Source of the DNA: Oscillospiraceae bacterium
Lineage (GTDB): Bacteria > Bacillota > Clostridia > Oscillospirales > Oscillospiraceae
Reading direction: 5' to 3'
DNA length: 64,000 bases
NCBI GenBank assembly: GCA_017430455.1
Contig: JAFRMX010000005.1
Span: 88,539 to 152,538 of the forward strand
Shown piece after piece: positions 25,763 to 33,882 of this stretch. The notes under the pieces were generated by a model that saw only the letters and a list, made by a program, of their open reading frames with translations, searched no databases and was not told the DNA's origin. How positions within the stretch are numbered: the first letter of the stretch is position 1; every line of letters begins with the position of its first letter. The translations under genes were made by a program, and so were the position numbers.

Positions 25763-26326
25763 ATGACGGCCGATTATAATCTAACCAGGGAAATGGTGTT
25801 AGGCGAGATACAATCTGCTCTTGAAGCAGTAGATCCCGTACAGGTTGAGCAGACAGTTAAAATGATATTGGCTGCCGATCAGGTTTTTTTTGTCGGAGTA
25901 GGAAGAGTGCTCATGTCCCTGCAGGCTATAGCTAAACGTTTTGCACATTTAGGAATTAATGCGCATGTGGTTGGAGATGTAACTGAACCGGCGATAAAAG
26001 CCGGAGATTTGCTTATTGTTGGCTCTGGAAGCGGATCCAGTCTGTTTCCTGTTGCGATAGCGGAAAAAGCGAAGAATTTTGGAGCGACGGTTTTACACAT
26101 AGGATCGAATCAAAACGGAAAAGTTAAACCGTTTACAGATTATATGCTCAGAATTCCCGTTCAAACAAAACTGAATATTCAGGATGAGATTAAATCAAAT
26201 CAGCCTATGACAAGTCTTTTCGAACAGACGCTTTTGATTATCGGGGATATCATAGCTGAAATGATAGTTGAAAAAAAAGGATTGGATTTGCCCTCATTAT
26301 GGGAATTCCACGCCAATTTGGAGTAA
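25763..26326 (+). CDS. second 6-phospho-3-hexuloisomerase-like SIS protein
   Basis: This 187-residue SIS-domain protein keeps the hexuloisomerase architecture: VFFVGVGRVLMSLQAIAKRF, VVGDVTEPAIKAGDLLIVGS, GSGSSLFPVAIAEKAKNFGA and SLFEQTLLIIGDIIAEMIV. It departs from hxlB at the sugar-phosphate loop (GVGRVLMS instead of GSGRSGLI; GSGSS instead of GSGET). These loops bind the phosphate and catalytic Glu in PHI, so this copy probably uses a different keto-sugar phosphate or is a sensor. It follows the epimerase gene by three bases. Confidence 0.8.
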   Translation: MTADYNLTREMVLGEIQSALEAVDPVQVEQTVKMILAADQVFFVGVGRVLMSLQAIAKRFAHLGINAHVVGDVTEPAIKAGDLLIVGSGSGSSLFPVAIAEKAKNFGATVLHIGSNQNGKVKPFTDYMLRIPVQTKLNIQDEIKSNQPMTSLFEQTLLIIGDIIAEMIVEKKGLDLPSLWEFHANLE

Positions 26327-26329
26327 AAT

Positions 26330-27382
26330 ATGGATGAACGTCGACTCAGAAAATATGTAGGCACTATTCAGCAGTTGGCCTATGCCCGGGAAATAACATA
26401 TCAAGAAGGCCGGGCCAAGGGTATGAATGCCGTTGAAGTCTGCTGTGGGCAGATGACATATACGGTTATGGCCGATAAATGTCTTGATATCGCGGAATTA
26501 CGATACAAAGGGATCAATATATCTTTTATTTCGAAGCCTGGCCTCACTGGACGCTGCCATTATGATACTAATGGGGCAGAAGCTCAAAGAAGTATTATGG
26601 GCGGCCTGTTTTTTACTTGCGGATATGAAAACATTTGTCCTCCTTGCACAGATGAAGGTGTTAATTACCCTATGCACGGCCGTATGAGAACCACACCGGC
26701 CGAGCATTTGTGCAGCGACGCATATTGGGAAGACGACAAGTATCATATCGTTGTCAGCGGAGAGATGAGAGAGGCGGAACTGTTCGGAGAAAATATGCAG
26801 TTGCGCCGCGAAATCAAATCCGTTTACGGTGAAAAGACTATTTATTTAACGGATGAAATAACAAATTGCGCGTTCAGAGAAGAGCCAATGTTGCTTTTAT
26901 ATCATTTCAACATGGGCTTTCCTCTGTTGGACAAATCTGCAGAACTGGTTTTGCCCTCGAAGGAGGTTACACCAAGGGATAAGCTGTCAGATGCTGCCAA
27001 TTGGTCAACTATGAGCGAACCAATTGACAATTTGCCGGAACAGGTATTTACGCACAAATTAGCAACAGATGAAGCCGGCAATACATTTTGTGCTTTTATA
27101 AACCCAAACCTAAACCTTGGCTTTATGTTGGAGTTTAATGTTGAGTTCCTGCCAAAATTTATGGAATGGAAATCAATGGCGTCCGGAGACTATGTTTTGG
27201 GAATGGAGATGGCGAATTCAAATGTTCTTGGCCGTTTGGAACAAAAAAAAGAGGGCTTGCCGAAACTGAGTCCTGGTGAGAGAAGAATAATCTCGATTAA
27301 GGGAACCATTTTAGACGGCATCGACGAAATTAAAAATGTAAAAGAAAAAGCAAAACTTTTAATAGAAGGAGACAAATCATGA
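26330..27382 (+). CDS. DUF4432 (aldose-1-epimerase-like) protein
   Basis: This 350-residue beta-sandwich protein matches the DUF4432 family, relatives of galactose mutarotase. Visible segments are MTYTVMADKCLDIAELRYKG, GLFFTCGYENICPPC, YPMHGRMRTTPAEH, IYLTDEITN, LLYHFNMGFPLLD and MEWKSMASGDYVLGMEMANS. The His in YPMHGR and the NMGFP region line up with the mutarotase active-site strands. It likely interconverts anomers of the imported sugar or its isomerisation product. It overlaps the next gene by four bases. Confidence 0.8.
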   Translation: MDERRLRKYVGTIQQLAYAREITYQEGRAKGMNAVEVCCGQMTYTVMADKCLDIAELRYKGINISFISKPGLTGRCHYDTNGAEAQRSIMGGLFFTCGYENICPPCTDEGVNYPMHGRMRTTPAEHLCSDAYWEDDKYHIVVSGEMREAELFGENMQLRREIKSVYGEKTIYLTDEITNCAFREEPMLLLYHFNMGFPLLDKSAELVLPSKEVTPRDKLSDAANWSTMSEPIDNLPEQVFTHKLATDEAGNTFCAFINPNLNLGFMLEFNVEFLPKFMEWKSMASGDYVLGMEMANSNVLGRLEQKKEGLPKLSPGERRIISIKGTILDGIDEIKNVKEKAKLLIEGDKS

Positions 27383-28065
27383 AGAGATCTGAAGTAAATG
27401 CCCAAATAAAAAAAGCAATTGAGTTTGCAAAAGAATTGAATTTCAAGCTCCCGCCCTTTACGGATTGGACACCGGAAGACTGGCAGACGAAAAATCATGA
27501 ATATGATGAAATAAGGGATAACATGCTCGGATGGGATGTTACAGACTATGGGATGGGAAAGTTCGATGAGTTAGGACTGGTTTTGGTTACTATCAGAAAC
27601 GGCAACCAAAAAATGCCGGAAAAGTATCCCAAGCCGTATGCTGAAAAAATCTTTATTCTTCAGCCGGGACAGGTATCACCAATGCATTTCCATTGGTATA
27701 AATCAGAAGATATAATTAACCGCGGCGGTGGAAATATTTTGGTTCAGCTTTACAATAAAACTGAAGATAACAAGCTTGCGGATACGGATGTTCTGGTTAA
27801 GACCGACGGCAGGCATTATTATGTTCCTGCAGGGACTAAAATCAGATTGACTCCCGGTGAGAGCGTATCCTTTGAAAAATATGTATATCATGAAATGACG
27901 ATAGAAGAAGGAACCGGGGCTGTTATGTGCGGAGAGGTTTCCATGTGTAACGATGACAATACTGACAATTATTTTTTTCAGCCATTGGGTCGTTTTCCGG
28001 AGATCGAGGAAGATGAACCGGCATTCAGGTTGCTCTGCAACGAATACCCGGAAGCAAAGGATTAA
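27379..28065 (+). CDS. D-lyxose ketol-isomerase-like cupin enzyme
   Basis: This 228-residue protein matches D-lyxose isomerases of the YdaE type, Mn-dependent cupins that convert D-lyxose to D-xylulose and D-mannose to D-fructose. Family landmarks are MLGWDVTDYGMGKFDELGLV, YAEKIFILQPGQVSPMHFHW with the H-x-H metal ligands, KSEDIINRGGGNILVQLYN with the Glu, and VSFEKYVYHEMTIEEG with the last His. Length is typical (about 220-230). It overlaps the upstream epimerase gene by four bases and ends the coupled run of sugar enzymes. Product ketose could be the substrate of the PfkB kinase at 24099. Confidence 0.88.
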   Translation: MKRSEVNAQIKKAIEFAKELNFKLPPFTDWTPEDWQTKNHEYDEIRDNMLGWDVTDYGMGKFDELGLVLVTIRNGNQKMPEKYPKPYAEKIFILQPGQVSPMHFHWYKSEDIINRGGGNILVQLYNKTEDNKLADTDVLVKTDGRHYYVPAGTKIRLTPGESVSFEKYVYHEMTIEEGTGAVMCGEVSMCNDDNTDNYFFQPLGRFPEIEEDEPAFRLLCNEYPEAKD

Positions 28066-28089
28066 AATAATTCGAATAAACTGTTACAA

Positions 28090-28500
28090 ATGGATGAGCT
28101 CAATAAGAGGATAGAAGAATACATATCTTATTGCGAGGAACTATTCAAAAGTGCAAACCCGTTTGCAGGTGTTTTTGGCTTCAGCGGAGGACCAAAAGAA
28201 GATAAGGGGCACCGCGAGTTCTACGATGATGTAGGAATTATGACTGACAGAGTCTTGAACGAAGGAGAACCGGAAGAAATCTCGCAAATGGCAGAGGCGC
28301 TGCTGTTTTCTGCTTCTTCGACAGAGAAAGACAATCCGGCATATTGGATGATCCGCGCAATTAATGGGCACGCCTTAAAACTGATTCCTGAACTTGCTCC
28401 TGAGCGCAAAAATGAGCTGCTAAAAAGGTTTTCCGCGACCTTCCCCAAAAATGAACGCCTGCCAATAGAACAGCAGCTTTTCAAAGCACTAAAGAAATAA
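28090..28500 (+). CDS. hypothetical helical protein at the end of the sugar locus
   Basis: I do not recognise this 136-residue protein. It is acidic and largely helical with no signal peptide or membrane segment; a central SGGPKEDKGHREFYDDVG segment is its most distinctive stretch. It lies 24 bases after the lyxose-isomerase gene and shares the A+T-leaning composition of the island, so it is probably the last gene of the transcript. No strong ribosome site precedes the ATG. Confidence 0.6.
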   Translation: MDELNKRIEEYISYCEELFKSANPFAGVFGFSGGPKEDKGHREFYDDVGIMTDRVLNEGEPEEISQMAEALLFSASSTEKDNPAYWMIRAINGHALKLIPELAPERKNELLKRFSATFPKNERLPIEQQLFKALKK

Positions 28501-28549
28501 GTAAAGATCATTATTAATAATATCGATTGGATCCTAGAAAGCTGAGGAT

Positions 28550-29740
28550 ATGATCAAAAACTATCGTCAGACACTGATCGCCTGCTATATGGGCTTTATT
28601 ACGCAGGCTGTTGCGGCAAATTTCGTGCCTCTTCTTTTTCTGACCTTTCATGAGACCTACGGTATCTCTCTGGTTAAGATCGCGATGATCTCCTCGGTAT
28701 TTTTCCTTACGCAGCTTGTTACGGATCTTTTGTCTGCAGGCCTTGCAGACAGGATCGGATACCGGCCCTGCATCGTGGCCTCAGAGATCCTCTCCGCCCT
28801 CGGGCTTCTGGGGCTCGCGTTTCTTCCGGACCTGTTTCCGGATCCTTTCGCGGGGATCCTGATCTGCGTGGCAGTGTATGCCGTGGGTAGCGGACTGATC
28901 GAAGTCCTCTGCAGCCCGATCGTGGAGGCCTGCCCTTTTGAAAACAAGGAATCGGTCATGAGCCTTCTCCACTCTTTTTACTGTTGGGGCGCGGTGGGAA
29001 CGATATTTCTCTCAACGGTGTTCTTCTCTGTCTTTGGCACTGGAAGCTGGAGAATCCTGTCCTGCCTCTGGGCGCTCATACCGCTGGTGAATATCCGAAA
29101 CTTTGCTGTCTGCCCTATTGAGCATCTTGTCGAAGAAGAAAAGAGCATGACAGGCGCCCAACTTTTAAAAACACCGCTGTTCTGGCTGCTGGTCCTGCTT
29201 ATGGTCTGTTCCGGCGCCTCTGAACTTGCAATGGCGCAGTGGGCTTCCGCGTTTACGGAATCTGCGCTCGGCGTTTCCAAAACGGTCGGAGACCTGGCTG
29301 GACCATGTCTCTTTGCGGTTTTGATGGGCTTGAGCCGGGTCTTCTACGGCAGGTTTGGCAAGAGCATGGACATGATGAAATTCATGATCCTTTCCGGGAT
29401 TCTCTGTGTCGCCTGCTATCTTCTTGCGGCGCTCTCGGTAAGCCCGATTTTCGGTCTGGTCGGATGCGCGCTCTGCGGGTTTTCGGTCGGTATCATGTGG
29501 CCGGGGACAATCAGCATCTCCGCACACACTCTGACCAGAGGCGGGACTGCGATGTTTGCGCTTCTTGCACTGGCAGGAGACTTGGGCGGGGCGCTCGGAC
29601 CAGGCCTTATAGGTGTCGCCTCACAACAGATGGGCGGGAATTTGAAGACCGGAATTCTGCTGGGGTGCATTTTTCCGGTCATAATGGTTGCGGGTCTCCT
29701 GTTTCTGGGCAAAAAACAAAAACACAATAATTCTTTATGA
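28550..29740 (+). CDS. MFS transporter
   Basis: This 396-residue protein has twelve predicted membrane segments of the major facilitator superfamily. The loop after helix 2 reads GLADRIGYRPCIV, the classical G-x-x-x-D-R-x-G-x-R motif A, and a related segment RVFYGRFGKSMDMMK follows helix 8. It resembles Clostridial FucP/sugar-type or bile-resistance-like MFS proteins, but the substrate cannot be called. Composition returns to G+C-rich here, so this gene is outside the preceding island. It reads in the same direction, 50 bases after the hypothetical gene. Confidence 0.82.
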   Translation: MIKNYRQTLIACYMGFITQAVAANFVPLLFLTFHETYGISLVKIAMISSVFFLTQLVTDLLSAGLADRIGYRPCIVASEILSALGLLGLAFLPDLFPDPFAGILICVAVYAVGSGLIEVLCSPIVEACPFENKESVMSLLHSFYCWGAVGTIFLSTVFFSVFGTGSWRILSCLWALIPLVNIRNFAVCPIEHLVEEEKSMTGAQLLKTPLFWLLVLLMVCSGASELAMAQWASAFTESALGVSKTVGDLAGPCLFAVLMGLSRVFYGRFGKSMDMMKFMILSGILCVACYLLAALSVSPIFGLVGCALCGFSVGIMWPGTISISAHTLTRGGTAMFALLALAGDLGGALGPGLIGVASQQMGGNLKTGILLGCIFPVIMVAGLLFLGKKQKHNNSL

Positions 29741-29807
29741 GCAATTGGTATAAAGAGGCCGGAATGAGGCAAGATAATCATAAACCGAGCGAAATGTATA
29801 CAGATAA

Positions 29808-29836
29808 TTGATGAATCTGCTGTTTTATGGTATTCT
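29808..29836 (+). promoter_or_regulatory. promoter of the Ldh-family dehydrogenase gene
   Basis: TTGATG at 29808-29813 and TATTCT at 29831-29836 are 17 bases apart, about 65 bases before the ATG at 29903. Confidence 0.6.
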
Positions 29837-29902
29837 GACAATACTGAACAAAAACCGTGTATGCATGAATAACAGCAATATGTTTATACAGGAGGAATTG
29901 AT

Positions 29903-30961
29903 ATGATTCATCTTTCATATGCCCAGGAACTCGCCCTGATCGAGCGCCTTCTAACTGCGCTGGATGTCCCCGAGGACGATGCAGCCTCACTGGCAGCAGT
30001 TGTCACCCACTCTGATTTTACAGGCACCTATTCCCACGGACTTTCCCGCCTCTGTATCTATCTCAGACAGTATATGGCAGGCGCGCTGATAGCAAGGCCT
30101 GACTTTCACTGCGTGAAGGATACGGATGCCTCGCTCGCCTTTGAGTGCGGCGGCGGTTCCGGCATCGTGGCCGTCAACCGTGTATACGACGCGGTGCTCG
30201 AGCGTGCCCGCAAATACGGGATTGCGGCAGGCGTTGCCCGCAACAGCGCGAATATCGGCTGCGGAGGTTATTACGGCTTCCGTATGGCGAAGGACAATAT
30301 GATAGGTATAGTTGTGAGCAATACCTATCCCTGTATGGCTCCCTTCGGAGGCGCGGACCGTCTGATTGGCACGAACCCCATCATTCTCGGCTGCCCGACG
30401 ACAAATCCCGACCGGCCTATAGTACTTGACATCTCCACAAGCGGAGTGGCCATAGGCAAGGTCTTTGCCTACCGCCGCGAAGATAAGGAGATGCCTGAAG
30501 GCTGGGCCAACGATTATGACGGCAACCCGACTACGGATCCGCACGACGCCTACTGTGTACGTCCTGCGGGAGGCCACAAGGGCTACGGACTTGCCGTGTT
30601 CGTCGACATGTTTGGAGGCGTTCTGGCTGACGCTCTCACGAGCGCTGAGATCCCCTTCGTTGAGGATATGGAGCCAGAGAGAACGGGCTTTGCGGTCATA
30701 CTTCTCGATATCGCGCACTTCCTGAACGTAGAGCGCTTTAAGGAACATGCCGCTGCTTATGCCGAGAAGCTCAAGAACAGCAGAACGGCTACAGGCGTAA
30801 AGGAGATCTACCTGCCCGGCGAGATCGAAGCCCGTCTCTTTGAGGAGAACAAGATCAAAGGCCTTGATTTCTCAGACGCGCTGGTAGCAGAGCTTGAGGA
30901 TCTTGCACGCCAGAGCGGCGCCCTCGGCAAGGACGGAGCGCTCGCAGACCTTCTCGCGTGA
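29903..30961 (+). CDS. Ldh-family (malate/L-lactate/YiaK-type) NAD(P)-dependent dehydrogenase
   Basis: This 352-residue enzyme belongs to the Ldh_2 family, which reduces 2-keto acids such as oxaloacetate, pyruvate, 2,3-diketo-L-gulonate or oxidises ureidoglycolate. Landmarks are THSDFTGTYSHGLSRLCIYL with the conserved His, NIGCGGYYGFRMA, GTNPIILGCPTT, VLDISTSGVAIGKV, GGHKGYGLAVFVDMFGG and FLNVERFKEHAAAY. It stands alone with its own promoter, an AGGAGGAATTG ribosome site and a bidirectional terminator. The substrate is not evident from neighbours. Confidence 0.88.
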   Translation: MIHLSYAQELALIERLLTALDVPEDDAASLAAVVTHSDFTGTYSHGLSRLCIYLRQYMAGALIARPDFHCVKDTDASLAFECGGGSGIVAVNRVYDAVLERARKYGIAAGVARNSANIGCGGYYGFRMAKDNMIGIVVSNTYPCMAPFGGADRLIGTNPIILGCPTTNPDRPIVLDISTSGVAIGKVFAYRREDKEMPEGWANDYDGNPTTDPHDAYCVRPAGGHKGYGLAVFVDMFGGVLADALTSAEIPFVEDMEPERTGFAVILLDIAHFLNVERFKEHAAAYAEKLKNSRTATGVKEIYLPGEIEARLFEENKIKGLDFSDALVAELEDLARQSGALGKDGALADLLA

Positions 30962-30971
30962 CTGTTTCGAT

Positions 30972-31005
30972 AAACACACCCCGTAATGACTTACGGGGTG
31001 TGTTT
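30972..31005. terminator. bidirectional terminator between convergent genes
   Basis: AAACACACCCCGTAA at 30972-30986 pairs perfectly with 30991-31005 around a TGAC loop. T runs follow on both strands, so it serves the dehydrogenase (+) and the HAD phosphatase (-). Confidence 0.88.
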
Positions 31006-31027
31006 TTATCTCTTTAATATCGCTTTT

Positions 31028-31672
31028 TCAAATCAGCATCTTTTCGAGTTCTTCAATGTCCTCTGCGATCGCGTCCGCTCCCGCGGCTTCAAGTTCTCCG
31101 GGGCCGGCGTAGCCCCAGCGCACGCCGATGCAGGGAATGCCGACCTTTTTTGCTCCCGCCACGTCGTACTTCGTGTCTCCGATGAGGACGGTTTTTTCTT
31201 TCGGTACTCCGCTCTTTTCTATGGCAGAGGCGAGCACCTCCCATTTGGCGTTATTTCCCGCGCCGACATTGGAGCCCGAGATCACATCGAAAAGCTCAGT
31301 CATACCGGAGCGCTCCAGCAGCAGCTCCGCGAGTTCCTGGGGTTTGGAAGTGGCGATGCCGAGGACCTTCCCGGAAGCCCTCAGGTGCTCCAGCAGCTCT
31401 CGGATCCCGGGAAACGGCGTGCTCTCATAGACGCCGACGGGCTTGTAGCGTTCGCGAAACTCTCTGGTGGCAAGCACGGCCTCTTCTCTGGTGAACCCGA
31501 ATTTTTCCATAAACATATCGTCGAGAGGGGGCCCCGCGAAACAGCGCAGATCCTCAAGCTCCGCGTCCAGACCGTGTTTGTTTATCGCGTAGCGCACGGA
31601 TCTTGTGATCCCTTCGACAGTATCATAAACTGTACCGTCAAAATCGAATAAAATACACTCGGCCAGCTTCAT
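31028..31672 (-). CDS. HAD-family phosphatase (phosphoglycolate phosphatase-like)
   Basis: This 214-residue hydrolase has all four HAD motifs: I in ILFDFDGTVYDT, II in LGIATSKPQ, III at the Lys of NNAKWE, and IV in VLIGDTKYDVAGAKKVG. A helical cap domain follows motif I. It resembles PgpB/Gph-type phosphatases acting on small phosphate esters. I chose the ATG at 31672 (MKLAECILFDFDGT) rather than a frame extension to 31756 that would run into the upstream gene. It lies 43 bases after the S9 peptidase gene and is probably cotranscribed with it. Confidence 0.88.
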   Translation of the reverse strand: MKLAECILFDFDGTVYDTVEGITRSVRYAINKHGLDAELEDLRCFAGPPLDDMFMEKFGFTREEAVLATREFRERYKPVGVYESTPFPGIRELLEHLRASGKVLGIATSKPQELAELLLERSGMTELFDVISGSNVGAGNNAKWEVLASAIEKSGVPKEKTVLIGDTKYDVAGAKKVGIPCIGVRWGYAGPGELEAAGADAIAEDIEELEKMLI

Positions 31673-31715
31673 CACCTTCTTTCCGGAGAAATCATACAGA
31701 TGTGTAAAGGGGAAG

Positions 31716-33704
31716 TCAAGATGAAAACCGGTCGAACCAGGAAGTGATTTCTTCAAGCCGTCTTATACGGTGCTTTGGTTTCCCCGAGCGGCTGAGCTCG
31801 TGGTTTTCCCCGTGGAAAACGCACATCCTCGCCTCGACACCCCTGTCCAGCAGCGCCGCGTACATCTGAAGCCCCTGTTCGAGCGGGCAGCGCCAGTCCT
31901 CGTCGGAATGGATGAACAGGGTGGGGGTTTTGACGTTTCCTGCATATTTGAGAGGAGACTGCTCCCAGAGCTTCCCGGGGTCGGTGTACAGATCCCCAAG
32001 GGTCTGGTCCGGGGCAAACCAGACACCGATATCGCTTGTGCCGCAGAAACTGAGCCAGTTGGAGATGGAGCGTTGCGAGGCGGCGCAACAGAACCTGTCA
32101 GTGTGGCCGATAATCCAGTTCGTCATGAATCCGCCGTAGCTCCCGCCCGTCTCGCATACGCGTTTTTTATCTATCTGGGGGTATTTCTCCAGCACCGCGT
32201 CCGTGAAATCCATCAGGTTTCTGTAATCCGTGCCGCCGTAATCACCGAAGATGTCCGCGAATTCATTGTCTCTTCCGTCGCTGCCCTTCGGATTGCAGAA
32301 AAACACGAAATATCCTTTTCCCGCCCAAACCTGCATCTCATGGTAAAACACCGGGCCGTATACCGTCTTCGGACCGCCGTGGATGTCGAAAACGGCGGGG
32401 TATCTCTTCTCCGGGTCAAAATCCTTCGGCAGAAGTACCCAGCCGCCGATCTCAAGCTCCCCGCTTCTTACGGTCAGCGGCTCGGGCTTTGCGATATATC
32501 GTCCTTCTGTTGCTTTTTCGTTGAATGAGCTGATCTTATACAGAGCTTTTGTCTTCAGACCGTAAGTATAAAGCTCCTGCGGGAGCATGCCGTAGAGTCC
32601 CGAGAGCAAAACGGTATCTCCGGAGATGTCGAAGCACTCGGCGGAGCCCTCAGCCTCCAGGACAGGCTCATCCTTTCCGTCGGGGCCGAGACAGTAAAGA
32701 TAACTGTTTCCTTCCCTGGTAGTCAGATGGTAAAGCTTCCCGTCCACAGGGACAAAGCTTCTTCCGCCGCCGTAACGGACATCGCTGCCCACGCTGTTGT
32801 ACATGCTGTATTCTTCCCGGCGCAGCAGCTTCATTTCGCCCGTGCGTGCGTCTACTGTATAGACCCAGCTGTTTTCGTTTAAACCGTAGCGCTTGCCCTC
32901 GGAAGCAAAGAGAAAAAGCGTCTCCCCTGCTGCCTCAAGACCGCCGAGCAAATGGGACTCATTTTTCAGGATGACGCGTTTTTCTCCGGTCTTAAAGTTT
33001 ACAGCTCTTACTTCAAAGCCCCGGATGCTCCGTTTTGGAGCAGCTTTTTCGACGCTGTAGAACACTTCATCTCCGAGCACGGTGATGCCGGATACATTTT
33101 CAGATATCTCCGTCACGGGACTGAGGGAATACGGTTCTGCCTCCGCAAGAAAGAGCATCCTGCGCCTTCCGCTGATAAAGCCCTGTCCGTTGGATGTGTA
33201 GGGAAGCTCATCCAGTACTTCATAATCCTTATTCTCTTTGCGCTCTTTGACGGCAGTTTCGGTATATTCCCGGTCCCCCTTCCAAAGCTCCGGATACTTC
33301 TTGTCTGCGGAAGCGATAAGCGCGAAACGCCCGCCGCCGAGCACCTTTACATCTTCCGAGACAAAGGGCACCGTAAACAGGCAGGAGGCCTCTCCGCCGT
33401 TTATGTCAAGGACATAATACGAGGTGAATTCCTCCCCGGCCTCGGCGCGCTTTTTCTCCGCGTCCGAGCGCGCGGCAGGGAATATGATATGAGTGTCGTC
33501 CAGCCAGGTAAAGCTCCGTTCCATTCCCAGATCGGTGAGTTTCTTCAAAGAACCGTTTTCATACAGCCAGAGCCTTGACTCGTAGCTGTTCTCCTCTTTA
33601 TTGGCGTTCGATACGACAAAAGCAGCCCGCTTTCCATCGGGCGAATATCTGATCCCGGACAAAGATCTGTAGGATAGAATGTCATTTATTTTAACGGATT
33701 CCAT
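31716..33704 (-). CDS. S9-family prolyl oligopeptidase/acylaminoacyl-peptidase
   Basis: This 662-residue protein has an N-terminal beta-propeller (about residues 10-400, beginning RYSPDGKRAAFVVSNA) and a C-terminal alpha/beta-hydrolase domain. The catalytic triad is visible: Ser in ETGGSYGGFMTNW, Asp in IHSDEDWRCPLEQG, and His in FHGENHELSRSG. The HGGP oxyanion segment is present (FDIHGGPKTVYG). No signal peptide is seen, so it should be cytoplasmic and trim oligopeptides or N-acylated peptides. The downstream gene encodes a HAD phosphatase; the two share direction but no clear pathway. Confidence 0.92.
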   Translation of the reverse strand: MESVKINDILSYRSLSGIRYSPDGKRAAFVVSNANKEENSYESRLWLYENGSLKKLTDLGMERSFTWLDDTHIIFPAARSDAEKKRAEAGEEFTSYYVLDINGGEASCLFTVPFVSEDVKVLGGGRFALIASADKKYPELWKGDREYTETAVKERKENKDYEVLDELPYTSNGQGFISGRRRMLFLAEAEPYSLSPVTEISENVSGITVLGDEVFYSVEKAAPKRSIRGFEVRAVNFKTGEKRVILKNESHLLGGLEAAGETLFLFASEGKRYGLNENSWVYTVDARTGEMKLLRREEYSMYNSVGSDVRYGGGRSFVPVDGKLYHLTTREGNSYLYCLGPDGKDEPVLEAEGSAECFDISGDTVLLSGLYGMLPQELYTYGLKTKALYKISSFNEKATEGRYIAKPEPLTVRSGELEIGGWVLLPKDFDPEKRYPAVFDIHGGPKTVYGPVFYHEMQVWAGKGYFVFFCNPKGSDGRDNEFADIFGDYGGTDYRNLMDFTDAVLEKYPQIDKKRVCETGGSYGGFMTNWIIGHTDRFCCAASQRSISNWLSFCGTSDIGVWFAPDQTLGDLYTDPGKLWEQSPLKYAGNVKTPTLFIHSDEDWRCPLEQGLQMYAALLDRGVEARMCVFHGENHELSRSGKPKHRIRRLEEITSWFDRFSS

Positions 33705-33821
33705 ACAAGCCTCCTTTATAAGCAGATAAAACTATACCACACATTGCCCGGGATTTGTATCACTTATATATAAGCCTGTTAACGATATAAAATTTGGGCA
33801 ATTTTCGGGCGGCTTTTGTGT

Positions 33822-33850
33822 TTGTCATATGCCGGGGCTCGTGGTATACT
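33822..33850 (+). promoter_or_regulatory. promoter of the alpha/beta-hydrolase gene
   Basis: TTGTCA at 33822-33827 and TATACT at 33845-33850 are exactly 17 bases apart; transcription would start near 33857, just ahead of the ribosome site. Confidence 0.7.
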
Positions 33851-33882
33851 TTCCGCATAAAAAGAAAAGAGGAGAAGAGGTC

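Noticed and set aside
28501..28549. Attachment site or integrase scar at the right end of the A+T-rich island
   Set aside because: The gap contains only a short A+T palindrome; no direct repeat of the left junction and no recombinase gene was found.
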